DNA of 64,000 nt. Origin: Taklimakanibacter sp050251035. Lineage in GTDB: Bacteria; Pseudomonadota; Alphaproteobacteria; Rhizobiales; Aestuariivirgaceae. The stretch covers positions 1-64,000 of the forward strand of contig JBFWNN010000013.1 in NCBI GenBank assembly GCA_050251035.1, written 5' to 3'. A model generated the notes under the pieces. It was not told the DNA's origin, searched no databases, and saw only the letters and a list, made by a program, of their open reading frames with translations. Shown here in pieces: positions 1-8,241 of the stretch. Each line of letters opens with the position of its first letter. Positions within the stretch are counted from its first letter, which is position 1. The translations under genes were made by a program, and so were the position numbers.

Positions 1-4
1 CAAA

Positions 5-12
5 TCCTCCTT
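5..12 (-). promoter_or_regulatory. Ribosome binding site of a gene lying off the left edge
   Basis: On the minus strand these bases read AAGGAGGA, a near-perfect Shine-Dalgarno sequence, and only four bases remain before the window ends. A leftward gene therefore probably starts just outside. A 6-bp inverted repeat (CGCGAG/CTCGCG, 17-32) lies in its leader. The gene itself cannot be identified here. Confidence 0.55.
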
Positions 13-72
13 ATCGCGCGAGCGCACTCGCGAGGGGTGCTTTTATTGGATCTATTACACCTCTGAAATGAA

Positions 73-100
73 ATGGTATGCGCGCCAATCACAGCGTCAA
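73..100 (-). promoter_or_regulatory. Possible promoter for the off-window leftward gene
   Basis: Minus-strand reading gives TTGACG (95-100) and TACCAT (73-78) separated by 16 bp, a plausible -35/-10 pair pointing at the ribosome binding site at 5-12. The 15-bp site at 109-123 lies just upstream of it. Confidence 0.35.
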
Positions 101-108
101 CTGTTACA

Positions 109-123
109 TTGACATCGTGCCAA
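109..123. promoter_or_regulatory. Candidate regulator site, second copy of the 1573-1587 palindrome
   Basis: TTGACATCGTGCCAA matches the perfect palindrome TTGACACCGTGTCAA at 1573-1587 in 13 of 15 positions. The two copies lie on either side of the MocR-type regulator gene, each next to a likely promoter. This suggests that the regulator controls both its own promoter and the leftward gene. Confidence 0.45.
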
Positions 124-147
124 TATTACGCGCGCGGCGCGGGCGCG

Positions 148-1557
148 TCAGCCATAGCCGATCGTCTGCAGATCCATCTGCGGGCGGGGCTGCGAACGCA
201 GGAGATCGCGCACCCGGTTGAGGCCGAGGGCGATCTGCGGCAGCGAATTCGCCGCCCCCAGGCACAGGCGCACCGCATGCGGCGCGTGATCGCGCTTCAC
301 CGCGAAGGCATCGGCGGTGATCACCCGCACGCCTTCGCGCAGGGCTGCCGCCGAGAACGAATCCATCCGCCACGGCTCCGGCAGGCGCAGCCACAGATGA
401 TAGCAATAGGTGGAGGCGCGCTCGGCATAGGGCCCGAGGATCTGGTGCGCCAGGTCCTGGCGCTCGCGCGCCTGGTTGCGGTGCCAGTCGACCAGCCGCT
501 CGGCATGGCCGTTGGCGATCCAGTTCGTCACCACCGCCGCCATGATCGGCGGCGACATCCAGTTGCTCATGGTCACGATCTCCTGGATGGCGCGGCTGAG
601 CCGCGGCGGCGCCGCCAGGAAGCCGATGCGCAGGCCGGGCGCCAGGCTCTTCGACGCGCTGGTGAGATAGATGGTGCGCTCCGGGATCAGCGAGGCGAAG
701 GGCGGCGGCCGGCTGTCGGCGAGGAAGCCATAGACGTCGTCCTCGATGATCCACAGATCATGGCTTTCGGCGATGGCCGCGATCTCGCGCATGCGGGCTT
801 CCGACATGGTGGCGGTCGTCGGGTTCTGCAGCACCGGCATGCAGTAGAGCGCCTTGGGCTTGCGCGTCTCGCACAGCTCGCGCAACGCCGCGGGGTCGGG
901 CCCCTCCTCGTCGACATGCACCGCCGCCAGATTGATGCCGAGCTGATGCGCGATCGCCCGGGCGCCGGGATAGGTGAGCGCCTCGGTGGCCACCGTCTCG
1001 CCGTGGCCGGCGACCGCCATCATGCTGATGAGCAGGCCGTGCTGCCCGCCATTGCAGATGATGATGTTGTCCGGATGCGCCCGGATGCCGATCGGCTCCA
1101 GGCTCTGCGCGGCGATGGCGCGATGCGCATACATGCCGGCACTCGGCTGATAGGTGAGCAGATGCTCGAGCGAGCCCGAGCGCGACAGGTCCTTGAGTGT
1201 GCTCCTGAGCAGGTCTTCCGCCTCGCCGACCGCCGACAGGTTGAGGCCGAGGTCGATCACGTCGGTGCGCGGCTTGTCGGGCACCACCAGGCGGGTGATG
1301 TCGTCGCGATGATTGTCGAAGTCGTTGATGAACGTGCCGCGCCCGACCTCGCCGACGACGAGGCCGCGCGTCGCCGCCTCACTGTAGGCCCGAGCGACCG
1401 TCCCGACCGTCACGCCGAGCTGATAGGCGAGGTCGCGATGCGGTGGCAGCTTGCGCCCCGGCGGCAGCTGGCCTTCGGCGATGCCGCGCTCGAGCGCGTC
1501 ACAGATCGCAACATAGATCGGGCCGCTGCCCTTCTTGATTTCCGGCTTCCAGATCAT
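148..1557 (-). CDS. MocR-type transcriptional regulator (GntR HTH + aminotransferase domain)
   Basis: This 469-residue protein has an N-terminal GntR winged helix-turn-helix (about residues 14-80, including PPHRDLAYQLGVTVGTVARAY) joined to a fold-type I PLP aminotransferase-like domain. The PLP lysine is visible in SASKSLAPGLR (K303), with QNPT (N245) and EDDVYG (D273/D274) as further cofactor-binding motifs. Members of the family usually act as PLP-dependent activators or repressors of neighbouring catabolic genes. It is divergent from the ABC importer operon at 1727, its likely target. The ATG at 1557 is chosen because the homologous domain begins immediately after it; an in-frame ATG at 1587 would add ten unrelated residues and overlap the palindrome. 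The effector is unknown; amines, amino acids or ureides are all possible. Confidence 0.85.
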   Translation of the reverse strand: MIWKPEIKKGSGPIYVAICDALERGIAEGQLPPGRKLPPHRDLAYQLGVTVGTVARAYSEAATRGLVVGEVGRGTFINDFDNHRDDITRLVVPDKPRTDVIDLGLNLSAVGEAEDLLRSTLKDLSRSGSLEHLLTYQPSAGMYAHRAIAAQSLEPIGIRAHPDNIIICNGGQHGLLISMMAVAGHGETVATEALTYPGARAIAHQLGINLAAVHVDEEGPDPAALRELCETRKPKALYCMPVLQNPTTATMSEARMREIAAIAESHDLWIIEDDVYGFLADSRPPPFASLIPERTIYLTSASKSLAPGLRIGFLAAPPRLSRAIQEIVTMSNWMSPPIMAAVVTNWIANGHAERLVDWHRNQARERQDLAHQILGPYAERASTYCYHLWLRLPEPWRMDSFSAAALREGVRVITADAFAVKRDHAPHAVRLCLGAANSLPQIALGLNRVRDLLRSQPRPQMDLQTIGYG

Positions 1558-1568
1558 GACCCGCTCGC

Positions 1569-1596
1569 TAATTTGACACCGTGTCAATGTATCAAT
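1569..1596 (-). promoter_or_regulatory. Probable promoter of the MocR-type gene with operator in its spacer
   Basis: On the minus strand TTGATA (1591-1596) and AAATTA (1569-1574) are separated by 16 bp. The perfect palindrome TTGACAC-C-GTGTCAA (1573-1587) lies almost entirely inside this spacer and ends 16 bp before the start codon, an arrangement typical of autorepression. Confidence 0.45.
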
Positions 1597-1627
1597 TGAC
1601 TCGATCAGACGCGCAACATTACCGTCG

Positions 1628-1651
1628 AGTTGTCAGAGTGACAAGTCAACT
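1628..1651. promoter_or_regulatory. Inverted repeat in the divergent control region
   Basis: TTGTCA-GAG-TGACAA (1630-1644) is a perfect 6-bp inverted repeat, nested in an AGTTG/CAACT pair (1628-1632, 1647-1651). Its TGACA core resembles the arms of the 1573-1587 palindrome, so it may be a further site for the same regulator, upstream of the importer operon. Confidence 0.4.
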
Positions 1652-1678
1652 TGCACACATATTGAACCCCATCATTGG

Positions 1679-1696
1679 ATTGATGAGGCGATCAAT
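1679..1696. promoter_or_regulatory. Inverted repeat before the ABC binding-protein gene
   Basis: ATTGAT-GAGGCG-ATCAAT is a perfect 6-bp inverted repeat 31 bp upstream of the ATG at 1727. It lies where a transcription start or operator for the importer operon would be expected. Whether it is bound by a protein cannot be told. Confidence 0.3.
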
Positions 1697-1726
1697 GATC
1701 AAAACACAAATCACAGGGAGGTCCGC

Positions 1727-2929
1727 ATGACGTCATCCGCATTCGTTCGCTTCTCACGCGCAAGCCTGCTCTCCGGCATCGCGCTCTTGACGCTTCTGGC
1801 CGTTCCGGCGAGCGCCGAAGAGACGCTCAAGATCGGCGCCCTGGGCGTCATGAGCGGCCCCTTCGCCGGTTGGGGCGGCGTCATGTGCCAAACCTTCAAG
1901 ACCCGCGCCGGCATGTGGAACGACGAGGGCGGCGTCGCGATCGGCGACAAGACCTACAAGATCGAGGTCGTCTGCGTCGACGACAAGGGCGATCCCAAGG
2001 GCGCCCAGACCGGCGCCGAGAAGCTCGTCGCCGAAGGAATCAAATACATCCAGGGCCCGAACACGGATTCGACCGCCGAAAGCGCCAAGGCGGTGATGGA
2101 GGCGAACGGCACGATCAACATGCCTTACGCCTTCTCCAAGTCGCTCTATCGCCCGCCCGCCTCGCAATCCATCCTCGGCATGGTAGCGTCCTACCAGGTC
2201 GGCCCGGTCATCTATAAGTGGCTCATGGACAACAAGGGCGTGAAGAAGATCGCCTTCGTCTGCGAGAACAACGCCGATCCGCTCAACCAGCGCAATGAGG
2301 GCTCCGCCGCCGCCAAGACGCTGGGCCTCGAGGTCGTGTCCGATCAGGAGACCTATGAATCGGGCACCACCGACTTCTTCCCCGTCCTCACCAAGGTGAT
2401 CAGCTTCGCGCCCGACCACATCGTGCTGTCCGGCGTCAATCCGTCCGACGTCGGGCCGCTCATCAAGGCGGCGCGCGAGCTCGGCTTCACCGGCACGATG
2501 AGCACCGAGACCGGCCAGGACCCCAAGGCGATCTTCGAGGTCGCGGGCGAGGCGGCGAACGGCTTCATCGTCGCCGGCGGCGCCAGCACCGAGGCGATCC
2601 GCAGCGATTTCATGGTCAAGTTCATCGAGCGCTACAGCAAGGAATGGGGCGAGTGGAACGACGTCGCCGGCCTCTATGTCTATGGCCCGGAGATCCTGAT
2701 CCAGACCCTGCAGAGCGCCGGCCCCAAGGCCCTCGCCGACACGGAAGCATTCAAGGCAACGCTCGACGGCTTCGCCGGCAAGAACCCTTTCCTCAAGGAG
2801 GGCGGCGAGCTGAAATATGTCGGACGCACCGATTATGGCCAGCCGCGCCAGGTCTCGGTTCCGATCGTCGTCCAGGCCGTCAAGGACGGCGTGTACGAAC
2901 CCCTCTTCGTCGGCAAACTCCCCGACTGA
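1727..2929 (+). CDS. ABC transporter substrate-binding protein, branched-chain amino acid (LivJ) type
   Basis: The 400-residue protein starts with a signal peptide (hydrophobic core 13-26, likely cleavage after ASA at residue 30), followed by the type I periplasmic-binding fold (LKIGALGVMSGPFAGWG..., GPNTDSTAES). It is preceded by a strong ribosome site (GGGAGGT). It is the first gene of an operon with two permeases, two ATPases and four ureide-processing enzymes. The family binds amino acids, urea, amides and aromatic compounds. Context suggests allantoin or another ureide or hydantoin as ligand; that is inference. Confidence 0.9.
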   Translation: MTSSAFVRFSRASLLSGIALLTLLAVPASAEETLKIGALGVMSGPFAGWGGVMCQTFKTRAGMWNDEGGVAIGDKTYKIEVVCVDDKGDPKGAQTGAEKLVAEGIKYIQGPNTDSTAESAKAVMEANGTINMPYAFSKSLYRPPASQSILGMVASYQVGPVIYKWLMDNKGVKKIAFVCENNADPLNQRNEGSAAAKTLGLEVVSDQETYESGTTDFFPVLTKVISFAPDHIVLSGVNPSDVGPLIKAARELGFTGTMSTETGQDPKAIFEVAGEAANGFIVAGGASTEAIRSDFMVKFIERYSKEWGEWNDVAGLYVYGPEILIQTLQSAGPKALADTEAFKATLDGFAGKNPFLKEGGELKYVGRTDYGQPRQVSVPIVVQAVKDGVYEPLFVGKLPD

Positions 2930-3011
2930 GGCCCGCGGGACGGCCCAGATCCGGGCCGTCCCGCCGTGCTGGCGATGGCAAACGCAATGGCATCGATCGT
3001 TCCGGCCGCTA

Positions 3012-3058
3012 GAGCAAATCCCGCCAAAGTCGGAGACTTTGGCGATGAGGATTTGCTC
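3012..3058. repeat. Intergenic palindromic repeat, family A
   Basis: A double inverted repeat: outer arms GAGCAAATC (3012-3020) and GATTTGCTC (3050-3058), inner arms CGCCAAAGT (3022-3030) and ACTTTGGCG (3036-3044). It can fold into a long hairpin between the binding-protein and permease genes. The same 19-bp arm occurs inverted at 58982-59000 beside the sequencing gap. It is probably a dispersed Rhizobiales-type element and may also lower expression of the downstream permeases relative to the binding protein. Confidence 0.8.
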
Positions 3059-3132
3059 CACCACACTGATTTGGCGCGAATCCTTTTCGGCGAAGTGACC
3101 TCACTCGCCGGGATGCGCGCTAGGATGTCGAC

Positions 3133-3993
3133 ATGACCCAGGTCCTCCTCAACGCCCTCGTCGTCGGCACCACCTACGCGCTGATCGCGCTCGGCATCAC
3201 CATCATCTTCAGCATCATGAAGGTGGTGAACTTCGCGCATGGCCAGCTCTACATGATCGGCGGATTCGTCGTCTATTATTTCAACGTGGTCTTCGGCCTG
3301 CCGTTCTGGTTCGGGCTGCTGATGTCCTTCGTCATCGTCGGCGCCCTGGGCATCGTGATGGAGCTCTGCCTGTTCCGCCCGGTGATGCTGCGCGTCAAGC
3401 GCGAGGAAGTGACCATGCTGCTGGCGATGGGCACGGCGGTGTTCCTCGAGAGCCTGGCGCTCATCGTCTTCGGCGAGAAGCAGCGCGGCGTTCCGGCCAT
3501 CGCCACCGGCATCTTCGAGATCTTCGGCGCGCGCCTGCCGGTCAGCCGCGTCGTCGTCATGATCGTCGCGGCGTTGCTGATCGCCGCTTTGATGATCTTC
3601 ATCGGCCACACCAGGACGGGCCGGGCTTTGCGCGCCATGGCGCAGGACCGCGAGGCGACGGCCCTGCAGGGCGTCAACCTGAAATGGCTGTCGGCCTTGG
3701 GCTTCGGGCTCGGCACCGGCCTCGCCGGGCTCGCCGGCGGATTGCTGGTGGCGATCTTCGCCGTGCACAGCGGCGCCGGCACCGCCGTTTCGATCAAGGC
3801 CTTCCTGATGATCATGATCGGCGGGGCCGGCGTCCTGTCCGGCGCCATTCTCGGCGGCTTCGTCCTCGGCGTGCTCGAATCGGTCGGCTACGCCTTGCTG
3901 CCCGGCTCGATGACCTTCCTCGTCATCTTCCTGGTCGTGATCGGCTTCCTCATCATGCGGCCGCACGGCATCATGGGAAAGCCCTGGGGCTGA
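3133..3993 (+). CDS. ABC transporter permease, LivH type
   Basis: A 286-residue integral membrane protein with about eight hydrophobic segments. It carries the LivH-like opening (LLNALVVGTTYALIALGITIIFSIMKVVNFAHGQ) and the loop GRALRAMAQDREATALQGVN that contacts the ATPase. It follows the binding-protein gene after a 203-bp spacer with a repeat, and is six bases upstream of the LivM-type gene. With that protein it should form the inner-membrane channel of the importer. Confidence 0.9.
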   Translation: MTQVLLNALVVGTTYALIALGITIIFSIMKVVNFAHGQLYMIGGFVVYYFNVVFGLPFWFGLLMSFVIVGALGIVMELCLFRPVMLRVKREEVTMLLAMGTAVFLESLALIVFGEKQRGVPAIATGIFEIFGARLPVSRVVVMIVAALLIAALMIFIGHTRTGRALRAMAQDREATALQGVNLKWLSALGFGLGTGLAGLAGGLLVAIFAVHSGAGTAVSIKAFLMIMIGGAGVLSGAILGGFVLGVLESVGYALLPGSMTFLVIFLVVIGFLIMRPHGIMGKPWG

Positions 3994-3999
3994 GCGGCG

Positions 4000-5043
4000 A
4001 TGAACACGCAGAAGACAGCCGCCATGACCTCCGCCCAGCCGACCAGGACCCGCATCGCGCCGTCATGGCGAAACCAGGCGATCCTCGGCATCGTGCTGGC
4101 GGCGGCCTATTTCATCGCCGCGCCGATGATCTTCGGCGGCAACGGCTATATCCTCAACGTGCTCACCACCATGGCGGCCGCGAGCTTCATCAGCTTCGGC
4201 GTGTGGCTGACCTTCGCCATCGGACGCATCAACCTCGCGCAAGCGGGCTTCGCGCTCATCGGCGCCTATGCGACGGCCATCCTGGTGTCGCGCCTCGGCC
4301 TGTCCTTCTGGCTGTGCCTGCCGTTGTCCGGGCTGATCGCGGCGGCACTCGGCGGCCTGATCGGCTGGCCCGTCCTGCGCCTGAAGGGCGTCTATTTCGC
4401 CATGATCACTCTGTGCATCACCGAAGCCTGCCGGCTGACCGCGCTCAGCTTCCCGGCGCTGACCCGCGGCGCGCAGGGCATCGTCGACCTGCCGCTGCCG
4501 GGTGAGCTGTCGCTGTTCGGCCTCACTTTGATACCGGCCTTCGAGAAGGGCGCGCGCCTGCCGTTCTTCTTCCTGGCCGGGACGCTGATGATGCTCGGCC
4601 TGTGGTTCATGTGGCTGCTCGACACCAGCCGGGTGGGCGCGGTCTTCCGCTCGCTGCGCCAGAACGAGGACCTCGCCGCGAGCCTCGGCATCAATGTCGC
4701 CAAATACCGCGTCTTCGCCTTCATGATCAGCTGCTTCTATGCCGGCGTCGGCGGCGCCTTCTTCGCGGCATTGCAGCAGAACGTCTATCCGACCTCGTTC
4801 CAGGTGCTCGATAGCGTCTATTTCATGGTCTATTGCTTCGTCGGCGGCCTCGAATTCGTCATCGGCCCGCTGATCGGCGCCCTGGTCATGATGGTGAGCT
4901 TCGAATTGCTGCACGAGTTCCAGCGCTATCAGACCGTCATCTTCTCCGGCCTGATGATCCTGTGCATCCTGCTCATGCCCAACGGGATCCTGAGTGTGAT
5001 CCCGGCCCTCACGGGCAAGCTGAGGAGGCGGCCCGATGCTTGA
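4000..5043 (+). CDS. ABC transporter permease, LivM type
   Basis: A 347-residue hydrophobic protein with the LivM signature region (LKGVYFAMITLCITEACRL) and the coupling loop SRVGAVFRSLRQNEDLAASLGINVAKYR. It is longer at the N-terminus than LivH-type partners, as usual. The ATG at 4000 is used; an in-frame ATG at 4024 is an alternative. The gene overlaps the next ATPase gene by 8 bp, which supports co-translation. Confidence 0.9.
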   Translation: MNTQKTAAMTSAQPTRTRIAPSWRNQAILGIVLAAAYFIAAPMIFGGNGYILNVLTTMAAASFISFGVWLTFAIGRINLAQAGFALIGAYATAILVSRLGLSFWLCLPLSGLIAAALGGLIGWPVLRLKGVYFAMITLCITEACRLTALSFPALTRGAQGIVDLPLPGELSLFGLTLIPAFEKGARLPFFFLAGTLMMLGLWFMWLLDTSRVGAVFRSLRQNEDLAASLGINVAKYRVFAFMISCFYAGVGGAFFAALQQNVYPTSFQVLDSVYFMVYCFVGGLEFVIGPLIGALVMMVSFELLHEFQRYQTVIFSGLMILCILLMPNGILSVIPALTGKLRRRPDA

Positions 5044-5806
5044 GGTCCAGGGTCTGACAAAGGTGTTCGGCGGGCTGACGGCGGTGAAGGACCTGAGCTT
5101 CACGCTGGCGCAGGGCGAGATCCTGTCGATCATCGGACCCAACGGCGCCGGCAAGAGCACCTGCTTCAAGCTCATCGCCTCGTTCCTCTTGCCGACCGCG
5201 GGCACCGTCCGCTTCGACGGCGAGGACATCACCCGCATCGGGCCGCATGAGGTGGCGCGGCGCGGCATCGTGCGCACCTTCCAGGAGAACACAATCTTCC
5301 GCGACATGACGGTGCGCGACGCCGTGGTCCTCGGCTATCACAAGGACTGCAAGGCGTCGCTGGCCGGGATGATCTTCCGTTCGCCCCGGGCCCGGCGCGA
5401 CGAGGCGGAAGCCCGCGACTATGCCGACCATGTGCTGAACCTGCTCGGCATGGCGGGCCAGGCTGATGCGGTGGCCGCCGCTTTGCCGCACGGCATGCTG
5501 CGCAGTCTCGGCATCGCGGTGGCGCTCGCCGCGCGGCCGCGCCTCATTTTGCTCGACGAGCCTTTTGCCGGCCTCAATTCCGACGAGACCCGGCGCGGGG
5601 TCGAGCTCATCCGCACCATCCGCGACGAAGGTGTGACACCCATCCTGGTCGAGCACGACATGACGGCGGTCATGTCGGTCAGCGAGCGGGTGCTGGTGGT
5701 GAATTTCGGCAGCAAGATCGCCGAGGGGACGCCGGCCGAGATCCAGCGCGACGACAAGGTCATCGCCGCCTATCTCGGATCGGAAGACGAGGAGATCGGC
5801 CTGTGA
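5036..5806 (+). CDS. ABC transporter ATP-binding protein, LivG type
   Basis: A 256-residue ATPase with Walker A GPNGAGKST (residues 34-42), Walker B LILLDEPFAGL and the switch histidine in LVEHDM. The signature motif is unusual: LPHGMLRSLGIAVAL replaces the LPYGQQRRLEIARAL-like form common in LivG proteins, although the key glycine remains. It overlaps livM-type (8 bp) and the following ATPase gene (4 bp). It should pair with that LivF-type ATPase as a heterodimer on the cytoplasmic face. Confidence 0.88.
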   Translation: MLEVQGLTKVFGGLTAVKDLSFTLAQGEILSIIGPNGAGKSTCFKLIASFLLPTAGTVRFDGEDITRIGPHEVARRGIVRTFQENTIFRDMTVRDAVVLGYHKDCKASLAGMIFRSPRARRDEAEARDYADHVLNLLGMAGQADAVAAALPHGMLRSLGIAVALAARPRLILLDEPFAGLNSDETRRGVELIRTIRDEGVTPILVEHDMTAVMSVSERVLVVNFGSKIAEGTPAEIQRDDKVIAAYLGSEDEEIGL

Positions 5807-6519
5807 GCGCGGCCTTCTCGATCAGCAACCTGTCGGTTTCCTACGGCAAGGTCCGCGCCGTGAAGGGCATATCGCTGACCGCCGAGCCCGGCCAGATCAT
5901 CGCGCTCATCGGCGCCAACGGCGCCGGCAAGACCTCGATCCTGCGCGCCGTCACCGGCCTCACCCCGCCCGAGGCCGGGGAGATCCATTTCGACGGCGAG
6001 CGCCTGGACGGCCACGGCCCCGACCAGATCGTCGCGCGCGGCATCGCCATGGTTCCGGAGGGACGCCGCATATTCCCCTATATGAATGTGCGCGACAACC
6101 TGCTGATGGGCGCCTACCGGCGCCGCGACAAGGCCGGCATCGCGCGCGATCTCGACGCCACCCTCACGCGCTTCCCGCGCCTCAGCGAGCGCATCCGCCA
6201 GCAGGCCGGCAGCCTGTCCGGCGGCGAGCAGCAGATGGTCGCCATCGGCCGCGCCCTCATGTCGCGGCCGCGCCTTCTCCTGCTCGACGAGCCTTCGCTC
6301 GGCATCGCGCCGATCATCGTGCGCGAGATCGCGCGCTTCATTGCCGCGATCAACCGCGACGACGGTGTCGGCATCGTCCTGGTGGAGCAGAATTCGCGCA
6401 TGGCGCTGAAGCTGGCGAGCCATGCCTATGTGCTGGAGACCGGACGCATCGCGCTGTCCGGCCCGTCGCGCGAGCTGGCGGCGAATGACGACGTCCGCCG
6501 GGCCTATCTCGGAGGCTAG
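5803..6519 (+). CDS. ABC transporter ATP-binding protein, LivF type
   Basis: A 238-residue ATPase with Walker A GANGAGKTS (37-45), a canonical signature LSGGEQQMVAIGRAL, Walker B LLLLDEPSLGI and the LivF-typical VEQNSRMAL. It starts with GTG in a GTGA overlap with the previous stop codon, so translation is coupled. It completes a five-gene importer. Confidence 0.9.
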   Translation: MSAAFSISNLSVSYGKVRAVKGISLTAEPGQIIALIGANGAGKTSILRAVTGLTPPEAGEIHFDGERLDGHGPDQIVARGIAMVPEGRRIFPYMNVRDNLLMGAYRRRDKAGIARDLDATLTRFPRLSERIRQQAGSLSGGEQQMVAIGRALMSRPRLLLLDEPSLGIAPIIVREIARFIAAINRDDGVGIVLVEQNSRMALKLASHAYVLETGRIALSGPSRELAANDDVRRAYLGG

Positions 6520-6528
6520 CAGAAAAGC

Positions 6529-7311
6529 ATGCGCATAGAGATCATCAATCCGACGACGACCGAGGCCTTCGCCGCCAAGAACCTGGCCGCCGCGCGCCGC
6601 GTCGCGGCCCCCGGCACCGAGATCGTTTCGGCGTCGGTCAAGAGCGGCCCGGCCTCGATCGAGAGCCATTACGATGAAGCCGTGAGCACCATCGGCATCC
6701 TCGAGGAGATCCATCGCGGCGAAAGCACCGGCATCGACGGCTATGTGATCGCCTGCTTCGGCGACCCGGGCTACCTCGCCGCCCGCGAGATCGCCAAGGG
6801 CCCGGTCATCGGCATCGCCGAGGCGGCCTTTCACCTCGCCAGCATCATCGCCACGCGCTTTTCGGTCGTGACAACGCTGGCCCGCACCAAGATCATCTGC
6901 GAGCACCTGCTGCTGGTGCACGGCTTCGCGCATCAATGCCGGCGGGTGCGGGCGTCCGGTCTGGAGGTCCTGGCGCTCGAGGAAACCGGGACCGACGCCT
7001 GCGGCGACATCGTCGAGGAATGCCGGCGCGCCGTCGCCGAGGACGAGATCGGCGCCATCGTCCTGGGCTGCGCCGGCATGGCCGACCTCGCCGATCACAT
7101 CCAGGCCGCCGTCGGCGTGCCCGTCATCGAAGGCGTCAGCGCCGCCACCAAGCTGGTGGAAGGCATCGTCGCGCTGAGGCTCGGCACGAGCAAGGTCGGC
7201 GACCTCGCCTATCCGCTGCCCAAGCCGCTCAGCGGCTCGGTGAAGCACCTGGAAATCGCTGCACGCCGCGGGGCGAACGCTCCGCCGGCGCACAAGGAAA
7301 GGAAGACCTGA
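6529..7311 (+). CDS. Hydantoin/allantoin racemase (Asp/Glu racemase superfamily)
   Basis: A 260-residue member of the hydantoin racemase family. The two catalytic cysteines are in place: C76 in ACFGDPG and C181 in LGCAGM, the pair that abstracts and returns the C5 proton. In Klebsiella a homologue (HpxA) racemises allantoin beside an allantoinase and an allantoate amidohydrolase, the same set found here. That makes allantoin the favoured substrate over 5-substituted hydantoins. The gene begins 10 bp after the ATPase gene and its stop overlaps the next start by one base (TGATG). Confidence 0.82.
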   Translation: MRIEIINPTTTEAFAAKNLAAARRVAAPGTEIVSASVKSGPASIESHYDEAVSTIGILEEIHRGESTGIDGYVIACFGDPGYLAAREIAKGPVIGIAEAAFHLASIIATRFSVVTTLARTKIICEHLLLVHGFAHQCRRVRASGLEVLALEETGTDACGDIVEECRRAVAEDEIGAIVLGCAGMADLADHIQAAVGVPVIEGVSAATKLVEGIVALRLGTSKVGDLAYPLPKPLSGSVKHLEIAARRGANAPPAHKERKT

Positions 7312-8216
7312 TGACATATCCACGCGACATGATCGGCTATGGCGACAAGCCGCCCCAGGCCAACTGGCCGAACGGCGCCAAGCTCGCCCTCCAGTTCATC
7401 GTCGCCTTCGAGGAGGGTTCCGAGAACTGCGTCCTTCACGGCGACGCCCATTCCGAGAATTTCATCTCCGACATCATCGGCGCGCCGCAGCTCTTCGGCG
7501 TGCGCAACATGAACATGGAATCGCTCTACGAATACGGCACGCGCGTCGCCTTCTGGCGCATATTCGAGGAGTTCAAGCAGCGCGGCATCCGCACCACCGT
7601 GCTCGCCAACGGGCTGGCACTCCAGCACTATCCCCAGGCCGGGAAGGTCATGCATTCGCTCGGCCACGAAATCGCCAGCCACGGCTGGAAATGGATCGAC
7701 CATCAGTGGATGGGCGAGGAGACCGAGCGCGCGCATATGAAGCTGGCGATCGACGCGATCACCAAATACACCGGCGAACGGCCGGTGGGCTGGTACACCG
7801 GCCGCTGCAGCCCCAACACCCTCAAGCTGGTCGTCGAGGACGGCGGCTTCCTCTACGATTCCGACACGTATGCCGACGACCTGCCCTATTGGGAGAAGGT
7901 GAACGGCAAGCCGCATCTGCGCATTCCCTATACGCTCGAGGCCAACGACATGCGCTTCGTCGCCGCCGCCGGCTTCAATTCCGGCGAGCAGTATTTCACC
8001 TATCTCAAGGACACGTTCGACGTCCTCTACCGCGAGAGCGACCGCATTCCGCGCATGATGTCGGCGGGGCTGCATCTGCGCATCGTCGGGCGGCCGGGCC
8101 GCTGGGCCGCCTTCCTGCGCTTCCTCGACTATGTGCAGAAGCACGACGCGGTGTGGATATGCCGCCGCGACGAGATCGCCCGCCACTGGCACAAGCATCA
8201 TGCCCCCCAGAGCTGA
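7311..8216 (+). CDS. puuE: Allantoinase, PuuE (polysaccharide-deacetylase fold) type
   Basis: The 301-residue protein starts MTYPRDMIGYGDKPP and carries the family hallmarks of PuuE: FIVAFEEGSENCVLHGD near the N-terminus, EIASHGWKWIDHQ in the middle and GWYTGRCSPNT further on. PuuE enzymes open the allantoin ring to allantoate without the dinuclear metal centre of classical allantoinases. An open frame extends upstream to 6936 but would overlap the racemase almost completely; the ATG at 7311 has a GGAAAGGAAG ribosome site and a TGATG coupling. Neighbours upstream (racemase) and downstream (allantoate hydrolase-like) support the role. Confidence 0.85.
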   Translation: MTYPRDMIGYGDKPPQANWPNGAKLALQFIVAFEEGSENCVLHGDAHSENFISDIIGAPQLFGVRNMNMESLYEYGTRVAFWRIFEEFKQRGIRTTVLANGLALQHYPQAGKVMHSLGHEIASHGWKWIDHQWMGEETERAHMKLAIDAITKYTGERPVGWYTGRCSPNTLKLVVEDGGFLYDSDTYADDLPYWEKVNGKPHLRIPYTLEANDMRFVAAAGFNSGEQYFTYLKDTFDVLYRESDRIPRMMSAGLHLRIVGRPGRWAAFLRFLDYVQKHDAVWICRRDEIARHWHKHHAPQS

Positions 8217-8241
8217 ACCGGCGCCCAAGGACGGCGCGGAC

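Noticed and set aside
73..1599. A 508-codon plus-strand open frame opposite the MocR-type gene
   Set aside because: The minus-strand frame has complete HTH and PLP motifs; the plus-strand product is a compositional shadow.
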